Source of the DNA: Novosphingobium huizhouense
GTDB lineage: Bacteria; Pseudomonadota; Alphaproteobacteria; Sphingomonadales; Sphingomonadaceae
Assembly: GCF_020179475.1 (NCBI RefSeq)
Contig: NZ_JAILXZ010000001.1
Span: 496,001 to 560,000, forward strand
Direction: 5' to 3'
DNA: 64,000 bases
Shown here: piece after piece, positions 45,096-54,210 of the stretch
Numbering within the stretch: position 1 is the stretch's first letter
How the letters are laid out: every line of letters begins with the position of its first letter
Position numbers and translations under genes: made by a program
The notes under the pieces: model-generated
Database searches by the model: none
What the model was told of the DNA's origin: nothing
Seen by the model: only the letters and a program-made list of their open reading frames with translations

Positions 45096-45546
45096 ACTGC
45101 GCCACGATCTGCGCGGCCGCGGCATCGACATCGTCCCACGCCGCGGCGAAATCGTGCTCGTCGCCATAGAACGGGTCGATCACCGCGGTGCCCGCCCGAC
45201 CGGGGACGAGGTCCATCAGCAGCGCGACCTTCGCCAGCGGCCGGCGCGGGGCAACCGCGTGGAGATCGCGCAGGTTGTAGGGATCGAGCGCGTAGATCGT
45301 GTCGAAGGTGCGGAAATCCTCCTCGCGCACCTGCCGCGCCCGGTAGGCGGAGATGTCGATCCCGTGGCGCAGCGCCTCGGCCTGGGCGCGCGGATCGGGC
45401 GGGTTGCCGACATGCCAGCTGCCGGTGCCCGCCGAATCGATGGTGAGCGCGATGCCCGCCGCCACCGCGCGCGCGCGCAACGCCGCCTCGGCCATCGGCG
45501 AGCGGCAGATGTTGCCGAGACAGACGAACAGGATGCGCGGCTGCAT
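45082..45546 (-). CDS. Low-molecular-weight protein tyrosine phosphatase
   Basis: A 154-residue LMW-PTP. The P-loop CLGNICRS (Cys9) and the general-acid motif DPFYG near residue 125 are intact, so it should dephosphorylate tyrosine (or arginine/small-molecule) phosphates in the cytoplasm. GGAG lies 6 bases before the ATG at 45546. It is convergent with and overlaps the LysR gene by 14 bp; no partner kinase or exopolysaccharide gene is near. Confidence 0.95.
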   Translation of the reverse strand: MQPRILFVCLGNICRSPMAEAALRARAVAAGIALTIDSAGTGSWHVGNPPDPRAQAEALRHGIDISAYRARQVREEDFRTFDTIYALDPYNLRDLHAVAPRRPLAKVALLMDLVPGRAGTAVIDPFYGDEHDFAAAWDDVDAAAAQIVAQFSRR

Positions 45547-45583
45547 CACCGCTCCTGCCGGATCAGAGCCTGGTGCCTTGTCG

Positions 45584-46609
45584 TCATCGGATCACGATAC
45601 CCCGCTGGCTTGCCCTGCCAACGCCGATCAGGAACGGATCCTCTTCCTGCCGTGCAGAAAAACCGTTTCGCGACGAAATGTCCAGCCACCGATTGCGCAC
45701 CAGCACCTGCCCGATCGCGCCGCCCAAGGTTTCGCCCGGGCCGAGCAGGACCAGCCGGTCGGGGGCGAACTCCTTGAGCGCGACGGTGATCGCGGCGGTG
45801 AAGTCGTAAGGCTCGAGGATCTGGTGGCCGAAGGTGTAGTCCCACAGCGCCGCAGGATCGGTCGAGGCGCGCCGCCAGATCGCGCCGCGCCCGTCGATCA
45901 GCGGGATCTGCGGCTGGCCGAACCAGGCCTGCGGCAGCGAGGCGCGCGCGGCGGCGGCGCTCGGGTGCATCAGCGGGGTGTGGAAGGGGCCGTGGCCGGG
46001 CAGCCGCATCGGCGGGCGCGACAGCGGCGGCAGCGCGGACTCGAACGCGGCGAGCGCGGCCGCGGGGCCGGCCACCACCAGCATCCCGCCGAGCCGGATC
46101 GAGGGCAGCACGCCGTGCGCCGCCATCAGCGCCGCGATCTCGTCCTCGCGCGATGGATCGACGCGCCAGTCCTCGCCGGCGAGGACCAGCACGCTCTGCC
46201 CGCCCTCGTCGTGCGCCTGCGAATTGACGCCCATCGCATCGGCGATGCGGAACGCCTCCTCGGCGCCGACCGCGCCAGCGCAGGCGAGCGCGGTGTACCA
46301 GCCCATCGAATTGCCGGTGACCGCGACGATCTCGAAGCGGTCGCGGTCGAGCGCAAGGAAATCGAGATAGGCGCAGGCGTGGATCAGCGGCGCGGCGACA
46401 TCGCCCTTGAGGTGCGCCGGGGTGAACTTGGGCGCGGCGTCGAGCGCGGTCAGCGCCGCCTTGCCGGCCTGCTCGCGGATCGCGTCGAAGCGCGACAGCA
46501 GCGCCTCGCCCGCGTGGTGGCGTGCAAGGTAGCCGAGCTCTGGCGCGTTGTAGGTGCCGCGCCCCGGACAGACGACGACGATGCGTTCCTTCGCGGGTGC
46601 CTCAGCCAC
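45584..46609 (-). CDS. FabD-like acyltransferase (malonyltransferase family)
   Basis: A 341-residue acyltransferase-fold protein. The nucleophile elbow reads GNSMG (Ser101) in place of the usual GHSLG, and the catalytic His is in GPFHTPLM (His210), so the Ser/His pair is intact. FabD moves malonyl from CoA to ACP; here the changed elbow and the genomic pairing suggest another acyl substrate. It overlaps the preceding E1-fusion gene by 8 bp and is therefore coupled to it. It is not the housekeeping fabD of a fatty-acid cluster. Confidence 0.78.
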   Translation of the reverse strand: MAEAPAKERIVVVCPGRGTYNAPELGYLARHHAGEALLSRFDAIREQAGKAALTALDAAPKFTPAHLKGDVAAPLIHACAYLDFLALDRDRFEIVAVTGNSMGWYTALACAGAVGAEEAFRIADAMGVNSQAHDEGGQSVLVLAGEDWRVDPSREDEIAALMAAHGVLPSIRLGGMLVVAGPAAALAAFESALPPLSRPPMRLPGHGPFHTPLMHPSAAAARASLPQAWFGQPQIPLIDGRGAIWRRASTDPAALWDYTFGHQILEPYDFTAAITVALKEFAPDRLVLLGPGETLGGAIGQVLVRNRWLDISSRNGFSARQEEDPFLIGVGRASQRGIVIR

Positions 46610-48800
46610 GGACCATCTCCAGCGCGCGGGCGACGATCATGTCGCGGCTCGGCAGCGTGTGGGTGGCGGCGCGCGCGAGCGGGATGAAGCTGTCGGTCGC
46701 GGCCAGGCGCGTCGTCGGCTTGTCCGGCTGGCGTTCGGCGAACAGCGCCATCAGCGCCTCGCTCTGCGATCCGGTGACGCGGCATTCGTCGACGATCAGC
46801 ACGTGCGCGCAAGGCGCGGTGGCGGCAAGCAACGCCTCCTCGGGCAGCGGGGCGAGCCAGCGCAGGTCGATCACCCGCGCGGCGACGCCCTGTGCGGCCA
46901 GCAGCTTCTGCGCCTGGCGCGCGAGGAACGTGCCGTTGCCGTAGGTGACGATGGCAAGGTCGGCGCCATCGCCATGCACGCCCGGTTCGCCGATGCGCAC
47001 GACGTGTTCGCCGGGCGGCGGGTAGAGCCCGGTCATCTCGCCATCGCCTTCGGCATGGAGATCGCGGGTCATGTAGAGCGCGATCGGTTCGACGAAGACG
47101 ACCACGCGCTGTTCCTCGTGCGCCAGCCGCACGCATTCGCGCAGCATCGCCACGGCATCGCGCCCGTTCGACGGCACGGCCAGGATCACGCCGGGAATGT
47201 CGCGGAATACGGCGAGGCTGTTGTCGTTGTGGAAGTGCCCGCCGAAGCCCTTCTGGTAGGGCAACCCGGCGATGCGCAGCACCATCGGATTGGTGAACTG
47301 CCCGTTGGAGAAGAACGGCAGCGTCGCCGCCTCGCCGCGGATCTGGTCCTCGGCATTGTGGACATAGGCGAGGAACTGCACTTCGGGCAGCGGCAGCAGG
47401 TTGTTGTGTGCGGCCCCGATGGCGAGGCCGAGGATCGCCTGCTCGTCGAGCAGCGTGTTGATCACGCGGGCCGAACCGAAGCGCTGGTGCAGCTTCTGCG
47501 TGCAGGCATAGACCCCGCCCTTGGGCCCCACGTCCTCGCCACAGACGATGGCGTTGGGGTATTGCAGCAGCACGTCGGCGAGGCCCCACGAGATCAGCTT
47601 GGCCATGTGCTGGGGCTTGGCCATCGCGCTCGCCTCGTCGGCGAACAGCGCGGCGCGCGCCTCGGCCGGAGCGGGCGGGCGGTCGCCGCCTTCGCGCCGG
47701 GGCGGAACGATGCTCGCCATGACTTCGGCCGCATCCTTCAGCTTGGGGCGGCGGATCGCCTGTTCGACCGCCGCGGCGAGCGAGGCTTCGATGGCGTTGT
47801 ATTCGTCGGCGATCTCGGCGGCGGTCATCACCCCTTCCTCGATCAGCAGCGCCGCGCTCGCCAGCAGCGGATCGCGCGCCTCGTCGGCGGCGATGTGGTC
47901 CTTGCTCAGATAGGCGAGCTGCATGTCGTTGCCGGCATGGCCGTAGAGCCGCACGGTCTTGAGGTGCAGGTACACCGGCTTGCGCTTGGCCCGCGCAAAA
48001 TCGATCGCCTCGCGCGCGGCGCGGTGGGCATCGGCGAGATCGCAGCCGTCGGCGGCGATGTAGCGAAGCCCGGCACGGTTCGACCAGGCCGCTTCGATCC
48101 AGCCCGGCGGGGTGCGCGTCGAAATGCCGATGCCGTTGTCTTCGCAGACGAACACGATCGGCATCGGCGTGTTCTGGAACGCGGCCCAGGCGGCGGTGTT
48201 GAGCGCGCCGACGGCCGTCGAGTGGTTGGCGCTGGCATCGCCGAACGAGCAGATCACCACCCCGTCGCTGGCGAGCACTGTATCGTTCCAGCCCATGCGG
48301 CGGGCAATGCCGATGGAAAAGGCCGCGCCGACCGCCTTGGGCAGATGGCTGGCGATGGTGCTGGTCTGCGGCGGGATCATCAGCCGCTTGGAGCCGAGCA
48401 CCTTGTGCCGCCCGCCCGAGATCGGATCCTCGGCGCTCGCCGTGAAGGACAGCAGCATGTCCCACGCCGGGGTTTCGCCCGGCACGCGGCTGGCGCGGTG
48501 GATCTGGAAGGCGGCGTCGCGATAGTGGAGGAAGGCGATGTCGTCGGTGCGCGAGGCTTCCGCCAGCACCGCGTTGCCTTCGTGGCCCGACGATCCGATC
48601 GTGTAGAACCCCTCGCCGCGGGCCTGCAGCTTGCGGCTGAGACGATCGAGCTGGCGGCTGGTCATCTGCGAATGGAGCAGCGCCGCCGCGCGCGCCGGCG
48701 CCAGGCCCGCCTCGGCAAGGCCGAGGTTGGAGCGGCGGCGCAACGTGCCGCGCTCGAGCGCGGCAAGGAACTTGGCGTGGACCTGTTCGGCGGCGTCCAT
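46602..48800 (-). CDS. Fused E1 alpha-beta 2-oxoacid dehydrogenase-like protein
   Basis: A 732-residue protein that joins E1 alpha (about 1-370) and E1 beta (about 395-732) in one chain. The alpha part has the thiamine-diphosphate motif CSFGDASANHSTAVGALN and GFYTIGSSGHEGNAVLAEA; the beta part has GEDVGPKGGVYACT and LDEQAILGLAIGAA. Such fusions are related to branched-chain or acetoin-type E1 enzymes, which decarboxylate a 2-oxoacid. No E2 or E3 gene is nearby, so it either uses a complex encoded elsewhere or passes its acyl group to the FabD-like acyltransferase coupled to it. That second option is speculative. Confidence 0.85.
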   Translation of the reverse strand: MDAAEQVHAKFLAALERGTLRRRSNLGLAEAGLAPARAAALLHSQMTSRQLDRLSRKLQARGEGFYTIGSSGHEGNAVLAEASRTDDIAFLHYRDAAFQIHRASRVPGETPAWDMLLSFTASAEDPISGGRHKVLGSKRLMIPPQTSTIASHLPKAVGAAFSIGIARRMGWNDTVLASDGVVICSFGDASANHSTAVGALNTAAWAAFQNTPMPIVFVCEDNGIGISTRTPPGWIEAAWSNRAGLRYIAADGCDLADAHRAAREAIDFARAKRKPVYLHLKTVRLYGHAGNDMQLAYLSKDHIAADEARDPLLASAALLIEEGVMTAAEIADEYNAIEASLAAAVEQAIRRPKLKDAAEVMASIVPPRREGGDRPPAPAEARAALFADEASAMAKPQHMAKLISWGLADVLLQYPNAIVCGEDVGPKGGVYACTQKLHQRFGSARVINTLLDEQAILGLAIGAAHNNLLPLPEVQFLAYVHNAEDQIRGEAATLPFFSNGQFTNPMVLRIAGLPYQKGFGGHFHNDNSLAVFRDIPGVILAVPSNGRDAVAMLRECVRLAHEEQRVVVFVEPIALYMTRDLHAEGDGEMTGLYPPPGEHVVRIGEPGVHGDGADLAIVTYGNGTFLARQAQKLLAAQGVAARVIDLRWLAPLPEEALLAATAPCAHVLIVDECRVTGSQSEALMALFAERQPDKPTTRLAATDSFIPLARAATHTLPSRDMIVARALEMVRG

Positions 48801-48877
48801 CAGCGCGATCCGGTTTCAATGGCAATCATGCCGCAGCCCTAGCCCAGCACGATCGCCGCGTCACCAGCCACGCTGCC

Positions 48878-50002
48878 TTACTGCCCCCAGTCGCTCTCGG
48901 CGAGGCGGCCGATCGCCGGATCGTCGGTGAACACGCCGTTGACCCCGGCATTGAGGAAGCGGCGCATGTAGGCGACCGCGCCTGCCTGGTTGCGCTCGTT
49001 CTCGCCGCCGTTGCGCAAGTTGGGCGGCAGGAAGCGGTTTTCCGGGCGGAAGGTATAGGCCCCGACCAGCAGCTCGGCGCGCTGGGCATCGGCGAGGAAC
49101 TCGGTGCGCACCAGATGGCGGCCCTCGTCGCGGGTGTTGAAGATGCGCTCGGTCGGGGCGCAGACCCAGTCGGCATAATCGGCCACGACATAGAAGCCCT
49201 TGGGCGTCGCCATGTCGCCATAGGTCGTCTTGCCCTTGGCGGCGACGATGTCGGCGGGGCGCTTGGCGTCGTCGTCGAACAGCTGCATCAGCTGGACATT
49301 GCCGTACTGGCCGATCTCGCGGCGCAGGCGCTTGAGACCGGCGGTCTCGAACGACTGCACGATCAGCGGCGCGTCCTGGAGGTAGGGCAGGCGGTTGAAG
49401 GCGGCGAGGAACAGCCCCTCCATGTCGAAGCCGGCAGCGGCGAAGAAGGTGGAGTGCTTGATCTCGGGGATCAGCCCGACCTCGCGCTTGGCCTTGGCGC
49501 CCTCGGCCTGGACGAAAGCGACGATCTCGTCGAGCGTGACGATCTCGAACTTGCCGTCGTAGCTCATGCTTTCGGGGCGGACCGCGCCGAGCCGCTCCTT
49601 GCAGCGCAGGGTCTTGAGCTCGGCCAGCGTGAAGTCGTGGGTGAACCAGCCTTCCTGCTGTTCGCCGTCGATCGTCAGTACCTTGCGGCGGTCGGCGAAC
49701 TCGGGATGGGCGGCGACATCGGTGGTCTCGGCGATGTTGGGCTCGTGGCGGGCGACGAGCACCCCGTCCTTGGTCGGCACGAGATCGGGCTCGACGAAGT
49801 CGGCGCCGTCGGCCATCGCGCGGCCGTAGGAGGCAAGCGTATGCTCGGGGCGCAGCGCGCAGGCGCCGCGGTGGCCGAAGACGTAGGCCTGCGGCGGCAC
49901 CGGCGGCATCACCCGGGTCTTGCGCTGCGGCGCGGCCATCCCGCACAGCGCGAAGGCCGCGGTCCCGGCCAGAATCTCACGACGGGAAAGGGACAGGGTC
50001 AT
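48878..50002 (-). CDS. Tat-exported glycerophosphodiester phosphodiesterase
   Basis: A 374-residue GlpQ-type enzyme that hydrolyses glycerophosphodiesters to glycerol-3-phosphate and an alcohol. The N-terminus LSRREILAGTAAFALCG has the twin-arginine pattern SRRxxL, so export folded through Tat is likely. Catalytic residues: His in FGHRGACALRPEHT (HRG plus His of PEHT), the EPDLVPTKDGVLVARHEP block with the Glu/Asp calcium ligands, and Glu in LIPEIKHS. It is single and minus-strand; the SBF transporter gene upstream ends 76 bases before its start. Confidence 0.93.
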   Translation of the reverse strand: MTLSLSRREILAGTAAFALCGMAAPQRKTRVMPPVPPQAYVFGHRGACALRPEHTLASYGRAMADGADFVEPDLVPTKDGVLVARHEPNIAETTDVAAHPEFADRRKVLTIDGEQQEGWFTHDFTLAELKTLRCKERLGAVRPESMSYDGKFEIVTLDEIVAFVQAEGAKAKREVGLIPEIKHSTFFAAAGFDMEGLFLAAFNRLPYLQDAPLIVQSFETAGLKRLRREIGQYGNVQLMQLFDDDAKRPADIVAAKGKTTYGDMATPKGFYVVADYADWVCAPTERIFNTRDEGRHLVRTEFLADAQRAELLVGAYTFRPENRFLPPNLRNGGENERNQAGAVAYMRRFLNAGVNGVFTDDPAIGRLAESDWGQ

Positions 50003-50078
50003 GGCGATTCCTCCTTCAGGCTTGACCGAGGACGCCCGCTATGACCTTCGCGCGACAGTGCCGTGACAGCGCCTGGCG

Positions 50079-51026
50079 TCAATCGCCCGCGCGCGCGGCA
50101 TAGCGCCGGGCGATCGCCGCGCAGGCCATCAGCTGCGCCTGGTGGAAGATCATCACCGGCAGGATGGCGGCGCCCGCCACCGCCGGGGGGAAGATGATCT
50201 TGGCCATCGGCGCCCCGCTCGCCAGCGACTTCTTCGAGCCGACGAAGACGATCGCGATCTCCTCCGCCGTCGCATAGCCGAGCGCCCGCGCGATCACGGT
50301 GGTCAGCGCCAGCACCACGGCAAGCAGCAGCAGGCACAGCCCCAGCACCGCCAGCATCTGCAGCGGCGCGACCTTGTGCCACAGCCCTTCGACCACGGCG
50401 GCGGCGAACGAGGAATAGACCGCCAGCACGATCGTGCCGCGATCGGTGAAGGTCAGCAGCTTGCGGTTGCGCTCGGCCCAGGCGCCGAGCCAGGGGCGCA
50501 GCAGGTGGCCCAGCACGAACGGCAGCAGCAGCTGGCTGGCGATCTTGCCCACCTGCCCGGCCGAGATGCCGCCTTGCGTGCCGAGCAGCGCGCTCGCCAG
50601 GAACGGCGTGACCATCACCCCGAACAGGTTGGAGAAGGCCGCCGCGCACAGCGCCACCGCGACATTGCCCCGCGCCATCGAGGTGAACGCGATCGACGAC
50701 TGCACCGTCGAGGGCAGCGCGCACAGGTAGAGCACGCCGATCCACAGCGCCGGCGGGAGGAGGCCGGGCAGCGCAAGGTGCAGCGCGATGCCGAGCAGCG
50801 GGAACATCACGAAGGTGCAGGCCAGGATCAGCAGATGGATCTTCCAGTCGGTCGCCGCGGTCACCAGCGTCTCGCGCTTCAGCCGCACGCCGTGGAGGAA
50901 GAACAGCAGCGCGATGGCCGCGGTGGCGACGCCGTCGACGACGAGCGCGGCAGCGCCGGTCGCGGGAAACAGGCTGGCCAGCGCAACCGTCGCCAGCATG
51001 ATCAGGATGAAGGGATCGATCTTCAC
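50079..51026 (-). CDS. Bile acid:sodium symporter family (SBF-like) transporter
   Basis: A 315-residue inner-membrane protein with about 9-10 hydrophobic segments of the SBF-like (PF13593-type, YfeH) group; characteristic pieces are LLFFLHGVRLKRETL, LPSTVQSSIAFTSMARGN and VGSKKSLASGAPMA. The natural substrate is unknown. The start is a GTG overlapping the stop of the carbon-nitrogen hydrolase (GTGA). It is the last gene of a four-gene unit with hydrolase, GNAT and SnoaL-like genes, so it may export or import the small molecule those enzymes handle. Confidence 0.9.
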   Translation of the reverse strand: MKIDPFILIMLATVALASLFPATGAAALVVDGVATAAIALLFFLHGVRLKRETLVTAATDWKIHLLILACTFVMFPLLGIALHLALPGLLPPALWIGVLYLCALPSTVQSSIAFTSMARGNVAVALCAAAFSNLFGVMVTPFLASALLGTQGGISAGQVGKIASQLLLPFVLGHLLRPWLGAWAERNRKLLTFTDRGTIVLAVYSSFAAAVVEGLWHKVAPLQMLAVLGLCLLLLAVVLALTTVIARALGYATAEEIAIVFVGSKKSLASGAPMAKIIFPPAVAGAAILPVMIFHQAQLMACAAIARRYAARAGD

Positions 51027-51943
51027 AGCAGGCTCACGATCTCGACCGGAGGGAGCGGGACGGCGCCGGGCTGCTCGCGCCAGTGCCGGGCATTGAGCAC
51101 GCCGCCGTCGGCGCGCAGTTCGGCGACCAGCGCGGGATCGATGCGGGCGTGGACCCAGCCCGCCGCGCCTTCCTCGCCCAGCGCGAGCACGCCGTCCTCG
51201 GGCATGGCCCAGTCGCCGCCGCGCACCGCGTCGGGCGGGCCATAGACCCCGGCGGCACCGCGGTTGACGTCGACCGCCGGCGACCACGCCGCCTCGCCCA
51301 CGGTGGGCGACTGGACCACGTAGCATTGCCCTTCCAGCGCGCGCGCCTGCGCGCCGATCCGCACGCGCCAGTAGCCGTGCAGGCTATCGGTGCAGCTCGG
51401 CACCAGCAGCACTTCGGCGCCCGCCTCCACGGCGGCGCGGGCGAGCAGCGGGAATTCGCTGTCGTAGCAGATCGTCACCGCAATCCGGCCGAGCGCGGTC
51501 TCGAACAGGCGGAGCCGGTCGCCGGCCGCGATGGCCCACTGTTCGCGCTCGAAGCGGGTCATCACCAGCTTTTCCTGCGCGCCGCGATTTCCGTTGGGCG
51601 CGAACAGCCGCGCGACGTTGCGGTAGCGCCCGTCGGCATCGCGCCGCGGCGCACTGGCGGCAAGGATGTGCACGCCGTGGCGCGCGGCAAGCTCGGCGTG
51701 GAGGTCGTCGACCCGCGGCAGCAGCGCCGAGACGGTCGCGATCGAGCCGTGGAGGTCGCCCATCGTCGAAGGGTCGAGCGCGGCCAGCTCCATCGCGCCA
51801 TATTCGGGGAACACCAGCAGGTCGGCCCCGCCCTCGACGCCGAGCGCGACCCAGCGCGCGAGCTTGGCGGCATAGGCGTCCCAGTCGGCGAGCGGTTCGA
51901 TCGGGTACTGCGCGGCGGCGACCTGCCAGCCGAACGCGTTCAT
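51023..51943 (-). CDS. Carbon-nitrogen hydrolase (nitrilase superfamily)
   Basis: A 306-residue nitrilase-superfamily amidase. The Glu-Lys-Cys triad is visible: Glu in FPEYGAME, Lys in QEKLVMTRFE and Cys in ICYDSEFPLLAR. The substrate is some amide or N-acyl compound; related enzymes in this context are N-carbamoyl or acyl-amide hydrolases. The start at 51943 lies inside the end of the GNAT gene (ATGA-type overlap), and its stop overlaps the transporter GTG. Confidence 0.92.
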   Translation of the reverse strand: MNAFGWQVAAAQYPIEPLADWDAYAAKLARWVALGVEGGADLLVFPEYGAMELAALDPSTMGDLHGSIATVSALLPRVDDLHAELAARHGVHILAASAPRRDADGRYRNVARLFAPNGNRGAQEKLVMTRFEREQWAIAAGDRLRLFETALGRIAVTICYDSEFPLLARAAVEAGAEVLLVPSCTDSLHGYWRVRIGAQARALEGQCYVVQSPTVGEAAWSPAVDVNRGAAGVYGPPDAVRGGDWAMPEDGVLALGEEGAAGWVHARIDPALVAELRADGGVLNARHWREQPGAVPLPPVEIVSLL

Positions 51944-52536
51944 GCCGCCCCCCAGCGGCGCAGCCAGACCTGCATCGGCTTGTCGCTTTCGCTTGTCTCG
52001 CCGTGCTCCTTCCAGGCGAGCCGCGCGACAAGACCCGCAACCGGGGCATAGCCGCGCCGGGTCCAGAACGCGTCCAGCGGGGTATAGCCGGCGGGCCGCG
52101 CCGGATGGTCCTCGGGGCGGATCACCGCGGCAAAGCACGCGGCCTCGGCGCCGCAGGCGCGGGCCTGCGCCTCGCGCGCATCAAAGAAGGCGTGGCCGAT
52201 GCCGCGCCCGCGGTAATCGGGCAGCAGCACGCTCTCGCCGAAGTAGAACAGCCCGGCGCTGTCGAGCCCGTGGGCCTCGAACGGCGCGCGGAACCCGGCG
52301 TTCTGGTGGCACATCGGCGCAGCGGTGGCGGCGCCGACGATGCGCGCGCCATCGAACGCTGCAACCAGCACCGCGTCCTGCGACGCGGCGTAGTCGGCGA
52401 GATAGGCGGCCTCGTAGGCCTCGTCGCCGTCGTAGAGATAGGGAAAGGCCGAAAAGACCGCTATGCGCAAGGCGGCAAGGTCGCCCAGCGCGGCCTGCAC
52501 CTCGGGCCCCGTCAGCGGCCGCACCGCAATGGTCAT
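51940..52536 (-). CDS. GNAT-family acetyltransferase
   Basis: A 198-residue GNAT protein that would acetylate an amine using acetyl-CoA. The acetyl-CoA loop DYRGRGIGHAFFDAREAQA is intact. Before it come FGESVLLP and a Cys/His-containing AAPMCHQNAGF segment; after it GYTPLDAFWTRRGY. It overlaps both neighbours by 4 bp. An acetyltransferase beside an amide hydrolase suggests an acylation/deacylation cycle on the same small molecule, which is inference. Confidence 0.88.
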   Translation of the reverse strand: MTIAVRPLTGPEVQAALGDLAALRIAVFSAFPYLYDGDEAYEAAYLADYAASQDAVLVAAFDGARIVGAATAAPMCHQNAGFRAPFEAHGLDSAGLFYFGESVLLPDYRGRGIGHAFFDAREAQARACGAEAACFAAVIRPEDHPARPAGYTPLDAFWTRRGYAPVAGLVARLAWKEHGETSESDKPMQVWLRRWGAA

Positions 52537-52946
52537 GCGCCGATGACCTGCGCTTCCCAGTCGGCGAGGTTGTAGTACATCGTCAGGCGGCTGATCCGCC
52601 CGTCGGCAATGGCGAGGAAGGCGCCTGCGGGGAGCACGTAGGTCTGCCCGCTGGCTTCGGGCAGGCCCTCGTCGGTCGCGAGGTACCGGCCATGGACCAC
52701 GAACTCGGCGGCAGCGCGGGCGCCGTCGTCGCTCGCCATCAGCACGATGTCGGTCAACTGCTCGGCGTAGCAGCGCTCCATGTGGGCAAGGAATTGCTCG
52801 AAGGCCGCCTTGCCGACCACCCGCTCGCCCTGGTTCACGTCGTGCGCCACGTCCTCGGCCAGGCAATCGAGCATGCCCTGCCAGTCGCGCGCGTTGAACG
52901 CGGCGTAATAGCGGGACAACAGCGCGATCGTTTCGGCACGGGCCAT
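52533..52946 (-). CDS. NTF2/SnoaL-like protein
   Basis: A 137-residue alpha+beta barrel protein of the SnoaL / nuclear transport factor 2 group: LLSRYYAAFNARDWQGMLDCLAEDVAHDVN at the N-terminus and ISRLTMYYNLADW at the C-terminus are typical. These are small ligand-binding or isomerase folds with many uses. It is the first gene of the four-gene operon (SnoaL-GNAT-hydrolase-SBF) and ends overlapping the GNAT start by 4 bp. Confidence 0.88.
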   Translation of the reverse strand: MARAETIALLSRYYAAFNARDWQGMLDCLAEDVAHDVNQGERVVGKAAFEQFLAHMERCYAEQLTDIVLMASDDGARAAAEFVVHGRYLATDEGLPEASGQTYVLPAGAFLAIADGRISRLTMYYNLADWEAQVIGA

Positions 52947-53019
52947 GGGCAGGTCTCCTTCGGGAACCGCCTTAACCGCTGCCCTCGGGCGCCGCCAGTG
53001 GGGCCGCGCACCCTATTTC

Positions 53020-53499
53020 TCAGGAGTCGGCGATCATCGCGGTGAAGCTGCACTCGGTCGCGATCCTGTCGCCGAGCATGGCGCGCCCGGCGAACTTGCA
53101 GACGCGCGCGCGCTTCTGGGTGAATTCGACGTGCAGATCGAGCAGGCAGCCGGGCTCGACCGGCGTGCGGAACTTCGCCTCCTCGATCGCCATGAAGTAG
53201 ACGAGCTTGCCCGTGCCGGCGAGGCCCAGCGTCTCGACCGCGAGGACGCCGGCGGCCTGCGCCAGCGCCTCGATCTGCAGCACGCCCGGCATGATCGGGC
53301 GGCCGGGGAAGTGACCCTGGAAGAACTGCTCGTTCATCGACACCGCCTTGATCGCGTGGATGCGCTCCCCCACGACCAGTTCGGCGACGCGATCGACCAG
53401 CAGCAGCGGATAGCGGTGCGGCAGCGCCGCCATCACGCCCTTGATGTCGAACGAAAGCGGCGCAGGCGCGGCCGCTTCCGGCTGGGTCCCTTCGGTCAT
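53020..53499 (-). CDS. fabZ: 3-hydroxyacyl-ACP dehydratase FabZ
   Basis: A 159-residue dehydratase of fatty-acid elongation. The catalytic His63 in GHFPGRP and Glu77 in VLQIEALAQ are both present, with the [12 protein letters not shown] entrance motif. A short low-complexity N-terminus precedes the hotdog fold. It is downstream of the OmpH-like gene by 18 bp and is the last gene of the bamA cluster in this window, the common bamA-skp-fabZ arrangement (lpxD is not between them here). Confidence 0.96.
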   Translation of the reverse strand: MTEGTQPEAAAPAPLSFDIKGVMAALPHRYPLLLVDRVAELVVGERIHAIKAVSMNEQFFQGHFPGRPIMPGVLQIEALAQAAGVLAVETLGLAGTGKLVYFMAIEEAKFRTPVEPGCLLDLHVEFTQKRARVCKFAGRAMLGDRIATECSFTAMIADS

Positions 53500-53517
53500 T
53501 CCCCGGTGCGCTCCGAC

Positions 53518-54210
53518 TTAACGGCCGGACGGCTTCTTGGTGTTGGTCGCCGGAGCGGCGGCCGGAGCGGCGGCGCCGGCGGAAGCGGCCGCGGCGGCCT
53601 GCTGCTGTTCGCGCTGCGCGCGCGGCAGCCAGCCGGCGGGCGGCACGAGCTGGGCCGAAGGCAGCAGCGTGTTGAGCTCGTTCAGGATGTCCTGGTTGAG
53701 GTTGTAGACCTGGTCGGCCTTGATGATCCCCTGCGAGTCATAGACGATGGTGATCTTCTTCTTGGTCATCGCCGCCTGGGTCGCGTCGTCGAGCTTGTCG
53801 CCGATCTGCTCGAGCACGTACTGCTGCGACAGGTTCAGCGGAGCGAGGATCTGCTGCATTTCCTGCTCGCCGGCCTGCTGGATCTGCTGGATCTGCTCGT
53901 ACTGCTGCTGCAGCGCGGCGCGGTTCGGGTTGGCCGCCTTCGAATCCGCCTCGAGCTTGGCCACCAGCGGCTTGAGCTGGGCTTCGATCTGGGCCTTGCG
54001 GGTGTTGGCCTGGTCGATCTGCGCCTTGTAGGTGACCGGGCGCTGGGTCTGCGCGGTCTTGAAGGCGTTCGACGCGGCGACCACCGCCGGCGGGTTGGCG
54101 ACGGCGATGCCGGCGGCGATCGTGCCGCCCGGGGTGGTCTGGGCCATGGCCGCGGGAGCAGCCGAAACGAGAAGGCCCGCGATCAGGGCCGAAGCAATGC
54201 GGAGTTTCAT
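53518..54210 (-). CDS. OmpH/Skp-like periplasmic chaperone
   Basis: A 230-residue protein with a Sec signal peptide (MKLRIASALIAGLLVSAAPA, cleavage after AMAQ) and an OmpH/Skp-type helical middle rich in Gln and Lys (ALQQQYEQIQQIQQAG), the long helical hairpin that holds unfolded outer-membrane proteins. The C-terminal tail is Ala/Pro-rich and unusual in length. The start ATG overlaps the bamA stop by one base, so it is coupled to BamA, its partner in outer-membrane assembly. Confidence 0.9.
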   Translation of the reverse strand: MKLRIASALIAGLLVSAAPAAMAQTTPGGTIAAGIAVANPPAVVAASNAFKTAQTQRPVTYKAQIDQANTRKAQIEAQLKPLVAKLEADSKAANPNRAALQQQYEQIQQIQQAGEQEMQQILAPLNLSQQYVLEQIGDKLDDATQAAMTKKKITIVYDSQGIIKADQVYNLNQDILNELNTLLPSAQLVPPAGWLPRAQREQQQAAAAASAGAAAPAAAPATNTKKPSGR

